A stretch of 64,000 nt of DNA from positions 154,742-218,741 of the forward strand of contig JAFUFB010000025.1 of NCBI GenBank assembly GCA_017470145.1. Direction: 5' to 3'. Below are positions 1 through 8,038 of the stretch, in pieces. This DNA is from Clostridia bacterium. GTDB lineage: Bacteria; Bacillota; Clostridia; Christensenellales; Aristaeellaceae. Both the position numbers and the translations under genes were made by a program. The first letter of the stretch is position 1. Each line of letters begins with the position of its first letter. The notes beneath the pieces were generated by a model. That model was not told where the DNA came from and made no database searches. It saw nothing but the letters and a program-made list of their open reading frames with translations.

Positions 1-1092
1 ACTGTTGATCCAATCCGTTTCCCATCGCCCGTCTGTCAGGATTTCATGGCAAAGGCGATGATAGCATGTGTCCCGTTGAAGCGTGAATCGCTCCACGTCC
101 GAAGTATTCACCTGGGCTTCGGTCATCCATTCAGATTTTCTTTCGCCGGCAAGTTCCGCCAGGTATCTTTCCAAAACCTCCACATCCATCCTGCAAAGGC
201 CCTCGCATGTAACCGTAGGCTGCCGGTATTCTGGATAATGTCCTTCAGTCATTACCAACGGCAGGGTATAGGAGATGGAGCCATATTCATCCTGAAGCAA
301 GACTGTCAGTTCCTCAAGCGTAGCATGCGCGGTAATCGTTTCTAAGGCTTTCCCGTCTTCCTGCCGAATCTTCGTCAGTATTTCGGTTCCGGTGGTTCCT
401 CCCCATTCATACGGATAGCTGACGTCATCAAAGGATGTTGTCAGTTTTTCATCCACACCTTCATCTGGAATCCAGGTGCGGGTATAGAGCATTCGCTTCT
501 CATCCTCTACTCTTTCAACCGTGGTGCATCCCATCGGCCACGGGTCATCAAAGGCCATCAGCATATTCGCCGCAACAATGATAACTCCTGGTAGATTCCC
601 TCCTGCCTCCGCATAACTGCCCATGGGTGTATCAGTACGACGAAACATATCAATGTATTCCTGCAGCATTTGATTGATCTTCTTCTCGGAAAACCTACCC
701 TGCAAGAACTTCTTCTCCATGTTCTTTGGCATGATTTCCGGAATCTCGCTATAATCCTCCACCTGCAGAACTTCCTTTGGGACCCAGTCCCTGTATCCTT
801 TTTGGAATACCAGGGTAATGGGGCCGCTCCATCCGGAAAACTGTGTACAATACCCACCCATATATCCATATCGTCCTACACAGGCAGCCAGATAAAAATA
901 CCAGTCGTTCCCTTCCTTTTTTTGCCCCAGAATATCGTAACCGACAGCGCCAAACTCTCCCAGACCCTCTGATACAGTAGAGAGAAGCAGCGCCTCAATA
1001 TAATGGGTGGGTATTTCATCAGCATGAGCTTTATTCAAAGGTGCAACAAACAGGATCAGGAACATACAGACCAGGCAAAGGATTCTCCTCAT
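1..1092 (-). CDS. secreted protein of unknown function (3' end off window)
   Basis: Reading from ATG at 1092, this frame stays open for 364 codons to the left edge, so the C-terminus is missing. The start is preceded by GGAGG seven bases upstream. The first ~23 residues (MRRILCLVCMFLILF...) form a clear signal peptide, with predicted cleavage near AHA-DE. The rest is a soluble, Trp/Tyr-rich extracellular domain with no family I recognise. It lies 90 bases downstream of another secreted-protein gene on the same strand and probably shares its transcript. The region is more AT-rich than the core genome. Confident as a gene; function unknown. Confidence 0.8.
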   Translation of the reverse strand, partial: MRRILCLVCMFLILFVAPLNKAHADEIPTHYIEALLLSTVSEGLGEFGAVGYDILGQKKEGNDWYFYLAACVGRYGYMGGYCTQFSGWSGPITLVFQKGYRDWVPKEVLQVEDYSEIPEIMPKNMEKKFLQGRFSEKKINQMLQEYIDMFRRTDTPMGSYAEAGGNLPGVIIVAANMLMAFDDPWPMGCTTVERVEDEKRMLYTRTWIPDEGVDEKLTTSFDDVSYPYEWGGTTGTEILTKIRQEDGKALETITAHATLEELTVLLQDEYGSISYTLPLVMTEGHYPEYRQPTVTCEGLCRMDVEVLERYLAELAGERKSEWMTEAQVNTSDVERFTLQRDTCYHRLCHEILTDGRWETDWINS

Positions 1093-1182
1093 GACCACGA
1101 ACCTCCGATAAAGATTTTCACACGGATCTTTCCATTCAGCGATCTTATTAACCTTCCGTCTGCATTGATGGAAGCTTTTCTA

Positions 1183-3192
1183 TTAGTTACCGTTGCGATT
1201 TAAAACCAATTCATAATCCGTAAGTCCCATGCGAAGTGCATTACGCTTGAAATAGCCATATGTTCCCTCAGCATCCATTATGCAACCTAAATCTCCACTG
1301 GGAATAGATACGTAGCACCATCCGTCTTTCTCAAAGAGAATATGCATTGGGGTACCGGCCGCAACTTTCGTGACTGTGCGATCAAACAGCCCTGTTCCGG
1401 ATTTCAAGTTCGTCTCTTCAACTGCTTCCCCCATGGGGAGCAGCGTATAGGAGCTGGCTGTTGGCTGATCGTTGTCATCCAGGCAAACATAAACCGAGGA
1501 AACAAAGCCCTTAAGATCACCAAGCCGTACTTCATACCAGGGGAATGGATCTCCGTCCGCTTTCCCGAGAATCTGAACGATTGTTCCGGGATTCAGCAAT
1601 CCCAAATCCCGGGAGTGAGAAGATTTCTTCTCCCGTAAATGAACTCCGCTCACCATTGCATAGTTTTCTGGAAATGGTGTTTGGTTCCACTCGACAAAGT
1701 CCTCTGAGGTCTTCGGCAGCTCACCAAACCGCAACATTGCCTCCGCGCTGCTGATGTACATGTTCTGGCTTCCATTGCTTTTTTCCCCAGAACTTGACGT
1801 GATCCAAGTCCATCGATCATTTCCGTTATCATAGAGCTGGAAGCTTTTTTCAGCATCACCAAATGTGATATTATACTTATTGAGATGAATCATGCCGTCC
1901 GCATCTATCTCGCAAATGCAGGAAACTGTTTCTCCATTCTGTTCTCCGTAATTGATGCGAAATCGAGGCAAAAGCATCAAAGGAGTCATCGTGACGGAAA
2001 TCTCACGATCTGATAGGACGCACGGTCCAATAGCATGCGGTTCCCACCGCCCATGCTCGCGAATCAGTGAAACTGCAATTCGGGTAGAATCCTTCTCCAG
2101 AATAAACAATCCCTGGTCATCAGAATCGTCAAAGCTTTCATCACCTTCTCTGGAAAACTGTGCTAGTACGCCCTCCACCAGTTTCCATCCCTGATTTATA
2201 TATTGTTCCAGATTCGTTTCATCTGGAATGGATTCGACAAAATAGGATGCGGTACAAACTATATTGTTTTCCAGTTCGATCCTGACGTCTTCATTCTGAG
2301 ACGGTTTCTCTTCTGGCTCCCTTGCTTCAGAAGCAGTTGTGTTTATATTTTCTTCCCCCAGCAACTCCTTCAGCCACATCGATGCGGCATGCGTCCAACC
2401 CTCTTCAGGGCCAAGGCAGGAAAGCCAGAGCTCCCTGATAGCTTCACTCGCAGTGATATTCCCTGATTTTAATCCTTCCTCGAGCCGCTGCGTCGGTATA
2501 ATTACACCCCATCGATAGAGCTTATCAGAAAACAACTGGATACTGTTTGAATCCCAATGATGAAGCCAATCATTCTTATCGAATGCGTCTGCTATTTCTC
2601 GGATGTTTCCTTCACCAGGATAATTCTCATAGTCCCCTTGATAAAAAGGCGTTGCCGCTTCCATGGTTCTTCCTGTTACTTGATCAAAATACAGCCTGTA
2701 GCAGTATTCTGAATGGCCTTCATCCGGCCAGTATTCCAGCAATCCATTCGCTTCATCGCAGTGAAAAATAAATTTCTCAGAATCCTCATAGGACCATCCA
2801 TATACTTCTGTCAAAAGGTCCTTTGCATTCTGAATCACAGTTTCTTCGATAGAACCTGATTCTGGTATATCCTGTGTCGCAGGAGAAGGAGCCGAAGCAG
2901 TATCAGAATCGTCTTCTGAGAGACCCATGCAAACAGAACATGGAGATAAAAGATCATAGGGAGACATACTGAGCTGGTCTTCTGTAATTTCAATCATGCC
3001 ATCATAATACCGAGGATGGATGGATGCGCAATGATGAATCCAATGATATCTTGTCCCGCCTTCAGGATTCACCCAATAAGTTTGCTTCTCCGCGGTTTCT
3101 GCCTGTGCGTTACAGAATGAAGCGCTGAATCCTGTCCCAAGAGTATTAAATAAACATACCCCAGCGATCACAGCTGCGATTTTTCTTTTCAT
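1183..3192 (-). CDS. secreted protein with two SH3-like repeats
   Basis: 669 residues. ATG at 3192 is chosen because AGAGGAT lies seven bases upstream; a TTG 18 bases earlier would place the start in front of that site. A signal peptide covers about residues 1-32. A Cys/His segment near residues 40-90 (HHCASI ... SPCSVC) resembles small metal-binding CxxC modules seen in Bacillota extracellular proteins. Two bacterial SH3-like segments lie near 513-570 and 585-655, suggesting binding to peptidoglycan or another surface polymer. The middle is unrecognised. Its start lies 15 bases after a BlaI-derived fragment, implying an ancestral repressor-linked operon. Function beyond surface binding is unknown. 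Confidence 0.8.
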   Translation of the reverse strand: MKRKIAAVIAGVCLFNTLGTGFSASFCNAQAETAEKQTYWVNPEGGTRYHWIHHCASIHPRYYDGMIEITEDQLSMSPYDLLSPCSVCMGLSEDDSDTASAPSPATQDIPESGSIEETVIQNAKDLLTEVYGWSYEDSEKFIFHCDEANGLLEYWPDEGHSEYCYRLYFDQVTGRTMEAATPFYQGDYENYPGEGNIREIADAFDKNDWLHHWDSNSIQLFSDKLYRWGVIIPTQRLEEGLKSGNITASEAIRELWLSCLGPEEGWTHAASMWLKELLGEENINTTASEAREPEEKPSQNEDVRIELENNIVCTASYFVESIPDETNLEQYINQGWKLVEGVLAQFSREGDESFDDSDDQGLFILEKDSTRIAVSLIREHGRWEPHAIGPCVLSDREISVTMTPLMLLPRFRINYGEQNGETVSCICEIDADGMIHLNKYNITFGDAEKSFQLYDNGNDRWTWITSSSGEKSNGSQNMYISSAEAMLRFGELPKTSEDFVEWNQTPFPENYAMVSGVHLREKKSSHSRDLGLLNPGTIVQILGKADGDPFPWYEVRLGDLKGFVSSVYVCLDDNDQPTASSYTLLPMGEAVEETNLKSGTGLFDRTVTKVAAGTPMHILFEKDGWCYVSIPSGDLGCIMDAEGTYGYFKRNALRMGLTDYELVLNRNGN

Positions 3193-3206
3193 GACCGATC
3201 CTCTTT

Positions 3207-3410
3207 TCAATTCTTATTGCGTATGGAATCCAGCAAGCTCTGCAGCTCGTCCACCGACATATCTCCGGAATCCACCAGATTATTCACCAGCATGGCGGGC
3301 TGCCCGCCGAAAGCACGAGTCACCAGCTTCCATAACTCATAGGTAGAAGCTTCAGCTTCCTCTCTGCAGATCTCCTGCGTATCATCTGTCAGATAAGCTA
3401 CACTGTTCAC
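3207..3410 (-). pseudogene. BlaI/MecI-family repressor fragment, N-terminal HTH missing
   Basis: An open frame of 67 codons from GTG at 3410 carries only the C-terminal half of a BlaI/MecI repressor. The segment LVNNLVDSGDMSVDELQSLL matches LVNHLVDSGDLSAQDLEEIL of the complete BlaI at 8039-8416. The winged-helix DNA-binding half is absent: the sequence upstream is the end of the neighbouring secreted-protein gene. The remainder is the dimerisation and proteolysis region, so if expressed it could at most form non-binding dimers. I read it as a deletion remnant whose 3' junction to the downstream secreted-protein gene was kept. Confidence 0.75.
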
Positions 3411-3422
3411 TGGTATGGACGA

Positions 3423-4844
3423 TCATCCATTACTCCTCGGAATATGCAGGGTATCCACTCTCCAGGACGGAGCCAATCGCACAATAAATAATGACTGGGT
3501 GCTTATGTCTACCAGGCGAACAAACGTTTGTTCATTATCCTGGAAAATAGCATCCAACTTATATCCATTGATCTCATTGCTCAGTCCGGGCTGAATGGCC
3601 TCCATATAGCGATTCAGCTTCACACAGCATTCTTCAATCAAATCATTTGTAATGTCTTCTCTTTCGCGAATGATCTCCTCTTCGCTCCACGGGTTCGTTA
3701 TATTTCTGAATTCCACAAGACTTCCGTCCGGATTCAGCACACAGTAAGCAAAGAAAGAGTTATTTGCGTTGTTGATTATCACAGTCACGTCTTCATCATC
3801 CTGTTGTGCTTCTATGTTTGTCATCAAATCAAGGTCAAAACCTGCTTCTTCAAAGATAAACTTCGCCCGGTTTTCATACCAGGCCATCTGTGGTGTTGCC
3901 TCTTCCTGAGTCCGTGCAGCCCCTGACCCTATTGAATAAGCATTCAGAGGAAGATACGTTCCTTCTGCCGGTATTACCCCATATTCATCCGGGTCAAAGG
4001 CTGATACAGTACTGGCCCCATAATCCGAAGCGTTTCCCGCGAATGAAATATGGAGTTCATGAACTCCATCCAGAAAAGTATGCAGTGCAATGCGGGCTGT
4101 TCCGTTCACTTCTGTAAACAGTCCCATTTCATTCATCTCTGCATCCATGGAAAACTGTGACAGCTCATATTTCTCCGTCATGTTTATGATAGCCTGGGTG
4201 GGCGTAATATAGTCTTCCATTTTTACAGCTTCTTCTGGATAAGGCGGGGCAGAGATAGAATCGTCCACGATATTCATCGTTCGCTGAACCGCTAACCAGA
4301 TGCCCAGACTTAGAATATTGCTTATAGAATCAGGAATCTGATCCCCATCCAGGCGAACGGTCAAGTGTCTGCCATCTGAAAATGAGAACGCATCTTCTGA
4401 CAGCGCAGGGACCTGGGCAAAAACACTGTGGCCAAGCGCTATAAGCTGGTTTAGCTGCGCGCTGGATCTGAGGATAGCAGATTGCGGATTATCTTCCGCA
4501 ACAACATATGTCCCAGGATGACACACTTCCATTCCATATTTATATCGATTATTTGCAATCGCCGTAAACCCATTCTCCCGAAGGCTTCCATCGCGTCTTG
4601 GAGAAGACAGATCCAGTACCCATTTGGAATTTACTCCGTCCTGAACATAGGATGTCTCCAGATATTTGAATGCTTCTCCATCCAGGGAGAATGTAGCGCT
4701 GCCTGTCAGTGTGACATTCTCAGTGGCGGTCAAAAGCTGTGCCGCTGCATCGAATATCCGCGCTGCAGCTTCATCCGCATAAGCAGAAAACAGGCTTCCC
4801 ATGGCCAGAATCAGTGTCACAATCAAAGCTATCCATTTTTTCAT
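3423..4844 (-). CDS. secreted protein of unknown function
   Basis: 473 residues from ATG at 4844. The frame extends upstream only because it reads through a BlaI remnant. AGAAGG lies 11 bases before the ATG; an in-frame TTG six bases upstream is also possible. A signal peptide covers residues 1-23, with cleavage after SAYA. The N-terminal third (FDAAAQLLTATENVTLTGSA) looks like a beta-rich lipoprotein-carrier-like or PepSY-like domain, but the match is weak. The C-terminal part contains paired cysteines (EECCVK). It belongs to the series of secreted-protein genes on this strand. Function is not recognised. Confidence 0.75.
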   Translation of the reverse strand: MKKWIALIVTLILAMGSLFSAYADEAAARIFDAAAQLLTATENVTLTGSATFSLDGEAFKYLETSYVQDGVNSKWVLDLSSPRRDGSLRENGFTAIANNRYKYGMEVCHPGTYVVAEDNPQSAILRSSAQLNQLIALGHSVFAQVPALSEDAFSFSDGRHLTVRLDGDQIPDSISNILSLGIWLAVQRTMNIVDDSISAPPYPEEAVKMEDYITPTQAIINMTEKYELSQFSMDAEMNEMGLFTEVNGTARIALHTFLDGVHELHISFAGNASDYGASTVSAFDPDEYGVIPAEGTYLPLNAYSIGSGAARTQEEATPQMAWYENRAKFIFEEAGFDLDLMTNIEAQQDDEDVTVIINNANNSFFAYCVLNPDGSLVEFRNITNPWSEEEIIREREDITNDLIEECCVKLNRYMEAIQPGLSNEINGYKLDAIFQDNEQTFVRLVDISTQSLFIVRLAPSWRVDTLHIPRSNG

Positions 4845-4864
4845 TTTCAATACGACCTTCTTTC

Positions 4865-4950
4865 TTTTATTGTTGCGTATGTCGTCCAGCAAGCTCTAAA
4901 GCTCTTCAACCGACATAATTCCGGAATCTACCAGGACTTTTTTACCGGCA
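4865..4950 (-). pseudogene. second BlaI C-terminal remnant with in-frame stop
   Basis: Translating this stretch on the minus strand gives KKVLVDSGIMSVEEL, a stop (TAG at 4898-4896), then SLLDDIRNNK. This matches the C-terminus of the fragment at 3207-3410 (VDSGDMSVDELQSLLDSIRNK). It sits immediately upstream of the secreted-protein gene at 4844, exactly as the other fragment sits upstream of the gene at 3192. It is a fossil, too short and interrupted to be functional. Confidence 0.7.
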
Positions 4951-4995
4951 TCATCTCTGCTTTCCTTCTCTTAACCGTTTCCCTGATAATCTATT

Positions 4996-5178
4996 TCATC
5001 CCGATTGCAGTTCAACCAGACCACCCGGAACACAGGGGCAATTTGTATGGCGAACATAGCCACAGTCGGCGATCCTGCTTCCTGTCCCTTTACTGCGAAT
5101 TGCGCATAGTATCAGTGCGCTGATTATGACAGTTATCACCAGAAGCATAGTTACCACAAACACAAATTGCAGTTTCAT
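4996..5178 (-). CDS. small hydrophobic peptide, decayed paralogue of 7446-7700
   Basis: 60 residues from ATG at 5178. The first ~25 residues (MKLQFVFVVTMLLVITVIIS) are a hydrophobic signal or anchor segment, near-identical to the start of the 84-residue protein at 7446-7700. The two sequences diverge after that. The DNA around the start belongs to a duplicated 150-bp segment. Here the ribosome-binding site has lost three bases relative to the other copy (ACGAGG versus CGAGGAGG), so expression may be weak. It may be a decaying gene; function unknown. Confidence 0.5.
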   Translation of the reverse strand: MKLQFVFVVTMLLVITVIISALILCAIRSKGTGSRIADCGYVRHTNCPCVPGGLVELQSG

Positions 5179-5262
5179 AAATCCGTACCTCGTTTTTGTA
5201 TAACTGTTGCTATCCATACAATCGGATAATCAACCTACAGGAACAGCGATCCTATGGCCGCA
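5113..5262. repeat. dispersed 150-bp direct repeat, copy A
   Basis: This segment aligns with 7635-7789 over its full length with scattered substitutions and 1- to 3-base gaps. It includes the perfectly shared stretch ATCGGATAATCAACCTACAG. Read on the minus strand it holds the end of one gene (...RIAVPVG-stop), a ~50-base spacer and the start of a small hydrophobic peptide gene. It reflects duplication of a gene junction rather than a transposable element; no terminal inverted repeats are seen. Confidence 0.8.
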
Positions 5263-5504
5263 AGAACACAGTCCTGATGGACAGGCGTCGCCTTGGGCAT
5301 CCAAACCCCGCAGATTACACGGTCGCCTGCTTGTTGGAACGAAATGGTAAAAGGCTGAATGTCCCAAGGGAAGCCTCCGAAAAAATGCGTGTATTCTGTT
5401 CCATCCTCCATCAGCTGGACTTTGAAGCCCTTTGCAGATGCAGCAGATAGTCCACTGATCACAAGAAGTGCAAGTACAAGGCAAACCATCAATCGTCTTC
5501 TCAT
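5235..5504 (-). CDS. small secreted protein with a frameshifted tail
   Basis: 89 residues from ATG at 5504, with GGAGG seven bases upstream. A signal peptide covers residues 1-23 (MRRRLMVCLVLALLVISG). The mature part is about 65 residues and unrecognised. The end lies inside the duplicated segment: in the other copy the conserved DNA is read as CGYRIAVPVG-stop, whereas here that reading (CGHRIAVPVG) is in another frame and this protein ends IGSLFL. Either a one-base shift changed the tail or the two units were joined out of frame. Function unknown. Confidence 0.6.
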   Translation of the reverse strand: MRRRLMVCLVLALLVISGLSAASAKGFKVQLMEDGTEYTHFFGGFPWDIQPFTISFQQAGDRVICGVWMPKATPVHQDCVLAAIGSLFL

Positions 5505-5659
5505 CGTGGCACCTCCGTCCAAGGCGTGACATCAGCTTGCGACGCCTCACCCAAGTAAACGAAACACAGCGTAGTATTCTTTCATCGATATGGCGTTTCC
5601 TGCCATTTCAGAAACTGTTACATTCCATGTTGGCTGTTCTCATCCCGCTAACAACTTGT

Positions 5660-6904
5660 TCAACCGTTTCCCAGATGCGCATGATCAACACTCAGATCTG
5701 TGATCTCTTCCTCTCCAGTTTCATGATGAATCACTCTTTGAAACTGTACTCGATAGCCATCCGACAAGTATTCAGGATCTGTTGTAAGCATTATATCCCA
5801 CATTAACTGTGTCAGATGATACTCATCGTTTTCCAGCCGCTGGAATAGATATCCCACCTGATAGTCTCCGAGTTTACCCAGAGCATCCGATCCGTATTTC
5901 TCAGCAATGAATCCTTCCGCGTCCTCCCGTGCCTGATCTAATTCCGCCTGCTCCGGAATTGCATAGGGCAACCCTGTAGCACCGTATACTTCAACTTTTA
6001 CCTCGTCCGGCCAGAAGTACATGATTTCGCCGTACTTCTTTATAGCCTCCTGCTCTCTCGAAGCATTGGTCATCAATTCAGTATACATTTGAAGTGCCCG
6101 CTCGTTTAATTCTGGTTCTTCATGATAATCAGTCTGGACATTATTACCGTGACGGTCAAAAACGACATCGTAAACCAAAACATTCGGCTTCGTAGGGCGG
6201 CTGAAGTTTATATGCCATTCTACAATCCAATAGCCGTCTTCGCCCTCATCATAATAATTTGACGCAAATCCTATGCCAACCAACCAATCCTCGTTGGTTT
6301 CTGAGGGGAGCTCCACGCTGTATGCATCCTTCAATGATTTCACTGCAAGCTTTCTGGCTTCTTGCTCCGTCAGATCGCCCGTCCCCGGCAATAGATAATC
6401 ATTGCGATCCCAGGCGCCAACAGTAACCATCATTTCTCCATACCAGTGTCTTTGCTCAACACTCCAGGCGCCCTCATTTTTTCCGAATGCTGCCCGACAG
6501 ATTTCGTAGATTGCATTTCTTTCCCAGTAACCTCGTCCGCTTTCAAAAGCCTGTATCAGGGTAGAACCCTCATCCAATGTAATTCCATTTTCATTCAGAG
6601 AAGCAATCAATTCCTTCAGTTCTTCATAGGTATAGTTCTCTTGGGAGTTTCCCTGAGCTAATGGAACTGCTACTTGTTCCACGATCTCTTTTGGTGAAAG
6701 CAGTGCAACTGCAAGAGCAGTCACAGCAATCAGCAAAATGGCTATGGCAAATATTAATCCGGCAGAAAATTTCTTTTTCATTGGTTTTGTTTCTCCCTTC
6801 TCAGCGTTCATGATTCGCTGAGCCAGGAACGGATTCTCCTGCAGACCGGAAAGACGCCGATCCACAGCACTTTGGAAGATTGCTCTTTCTTCAGCTTCAC
6901 GCAT
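5660..6904 (-). CDS. membrane anti-sigma-like protein with extracellular domain
   Basis: 414 residues. A cytoplasmic N-terminus (about 1-42) is followed by one transmembrane helix (about 45-68) and a ~345-residue outside domain. The start overlaps the end of the sigma-factor gene by eight bases, the usual arrangement for a sigma/anti-sigma pair. The segment LSGLQENPFLAQRIMNAEKG matches LSGLQEDPWLTQRVLANAKG in the partner of the second sigma factor at 42857. I infer it binds the sigma factor inside the cell and senses something outside. It lacks the HxxxCxxC zinc motif of ZAS anti-sigma factors, so membership of a known family is unproven. Confidence 0.7.
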   Translation of the reverse strand: MREAEERAIFQSAVDRRLSGLQENPFLAQRIMNAEKGETKPMKKKFSAGLIFAIAILLIAVTALAVALLSPKEIVEQVAVPLAQGNSQENYTYEELKELIASLNENGITLDEGSTLIQAFESGRGYWERNAIYEICRAAFGKNEGAWSVEQRHWYGEMMVTVGAWDRNDYLLPGTGDLTEQEARKLAVKSLKDAYSVELPSETNEDWLVGIGFASNYYDEGEDGYWIVEWHINFSRPTKPNVLVYDVVFDRHGNNVQTDYHEEPELNERALQMYTELMTNASREQEAIKKYGEIMYFWPDEVKVEVYGATGLPYAIPEQAELDQAREDAEGFIAEKYGSDALGKLGDYQVGYLFQRLENDEYHLTQLMWDIMLTTDPEYLSDGYRVQFQRVIHHETGEEEITDLSVDHAHLGNG

Positions 6905-7415
6905 CGGAATCCCTCCTTTCCAGCAATCCGCGAAGTTTATCTCTTCCTCGTTTCAGCCGTCCCGTGACGGTTGACTGGGATACACCCAGCGAATCCATGA
7001 TTTCCTGTATGCTGAATCCCCGATAGTAAAACAGCAAAATCACTTCGCGCAGTTTGATCGGGAGCCGCATGACAGCTGTAATCAGTTCCTCATCCTTTTC
7101 CTCAAATGGGACTGTCGCTTCAGGCAACATCTCCGGTGTGATCCGCCGATCAAAATGCCGGAACCATCCGGAATGATTCATATCATAGCAAGTATGAATG
7201 GCAATCTTCATGATCCATGTCTTGATACTGCTCTGACCATGAAAACCATTCAGTCCCCTGTACACCTTCAAAAACGTTTCCTGCACAGCGTCCTCAGCCA
7301 GTGTCTTATCGCACAGGTAGAGGAAACACATCCGCAATACAGATCCCTGATACTGCGCTACCAGATCTTCAAAACTCGGGTTTTGAGCTTCGTCAGGGTC
7401 CTTGACATTGCTCAA
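6897..7415 (-). CDS. ECF-type RNA polymerase sigma factor
   Basis: 172 residues. Region 2 is seen near residues 18-80 (LAEDAVQETFLKVYRGL, with WIMKIAIHTCYD) and region 4 near 115-165 (LPIKLREVILLFYYRGFSIQE, a helix-turn-helix ending TGRLKRGRDKL). AGGAGG lies 8 bases before TTG at 7415; a GTG at 7424 would touch the ribosome site, and the nearby ATG is in another frame and closes after eight codons, so TTG is preferred. It should direct polymerase to a small regulon, probably including this locus. A hairpin (7434-7457) precedes the ribosome site. Its likely inhibitor overlaps its 3' end. Confidence 0.88.
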   Translation of the reverse strand: MSNVKDPDEAQNPSFEDLVAQYQGSVLRMCFLYLCDKTLAEDAVQETFLKVYRGLNGFHGQSSIKTWIMKIAIHTCYDMNHSGWFRHFDRRITPEMLPEATVPFEEKDEELITAVMRLPIKLREVILLFYYRGFSIQEIMDSLGVSQSTVTGRLKRGRDKLRGLLERRDSDA

Positions 7416-7433
7416 ACATATCACCTCCTGGAT

Positions 7434-7457
7434 ATCGCGGATGATTTACCCGCGATT
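7434..7457 (-). promoter_or_regulatory. hairpin just upstream of the sigma-factor ribosome site
   Basis: ATCGCGG and CCGCGAT are separated by eight bases, forming a stable stem a few bases upstream of the AGGAGG of the sigma-factor gene. There is no T-run, so it is more likely an mRNA structure affecting translation or stability than a terminator. It also contains the last codons of the small gene at 7446-7700. Confidence 0.5.
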
Positions 7458-7700
7458 TGGTCCTTCACTATTATAGACTGGAAAGGAGCGATTAATATTT
7501 CGTTTTTGAGAAAATGACTGCACTACGTCAGTTTCATCAGTTTTCTCATAAAAATGTCCCGGCTTTATCACAGCCGGAACAAGAGAAACAAGTTCTACGA
7601 TGCAATCATCCATCTGCCGCATTGGCGTTTCTGCCAGCGCGCCGATCACGACAGTCAGCACCAGAAGCATTGTGATCACAAACACGAATACCCGTTTCAT
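7446..7700 (-). CDS. small secreted or membrane-anchored peptide
   Basis: 84 residues from ATG at 7700, with CGAGGAGG nine bases upstream. A hydrophobic leader (MKRVFVFVITMLLVLTVVIG) is followed by a polar ~60-residue tail. Its first 20 residues match the 60-residue peptide at 4996-5178, and the start lies in the duplicated 150-bp segment. It sits between an M56/BlaR1 fragment and the sigma-factor gene. No known family. The C-terminal tail may be random extension if the gene is decaying. Confidence 0.5.
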   Translation of the reverse strand: MKRVFVFVITMLLVLTVVIGALAETPMRQMDDCIVELVSLVPAVIKPGHFYEKTDETDVVQSFSQKRNINRSFPVYNSEGPNRG

Positions 7701-7789
7701 AAATCCGTACCTCCTCGGTTTTGTATAACTATTGCTATCCCATACAATCGGATAATCAACCTACAGGAACAGCGATCCTGTATCCGCAG
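7635..7789. repeat. dispersed 150-bp direct repeat, copy B
   Basis: Partner of 5113-5262. This copy looks closer to the original: the RIAVPVG-stop tail is in frame with the upstream M56-like fragment, and the downstream small gene keeps a full GAGGAGG ribosome site. The copies are about 2.5 kb apart in the same orientation, so recombination between them could delete the sigma/anti-sigma pair. Confidence 0.8.
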
Positions 7790-7977
7790 ATACTGCCGTC
7801 ATGCGCATATACTGCCACATCAAAAATCGTGGAAACATCCGCACCTTGATCAAAGGGCATCCAGGTATTGCCGATTTGCTTTCTCAGCAGCTTCCGCAGT
7901 GGAATCATCAGCAGAATCGCGATCGAAGCCATGATGTTTGCTTCGATCAGAAAGTTAAAAACCAACGCTGAACGCAT
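7756..7977 (-). pseudogene. BlaR1/MecR1 (M56) antirepressor remnant
   Basis: 73 codons from ATG at 7977. The first ~35 residues (FNFLIEANIMASIAILLMIP, then LRKLLRKQIGN) are the first membrane segment typical of BlaR1/MecR1 M56 metallopeptidases, the partner gene normally found directly after blaI. The family is usually several hundred residues long with an HExxH motif. Here the sequence jumps after about residue 37 to an unrelated tail ending RIAVPVG. The other membrane segments and the protease domain are gone. It lies 61 bases downstream of an intact blaI, so the BlaI here has no complete antirepressor in the window. Confidence 0.65.
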
Positions 7978-8038
7978 AGTAAATAAACCTCCCATCTATA
8001 CAGACGATTCACGAGGCATCTTGTTTTCGTTTTTGGGA

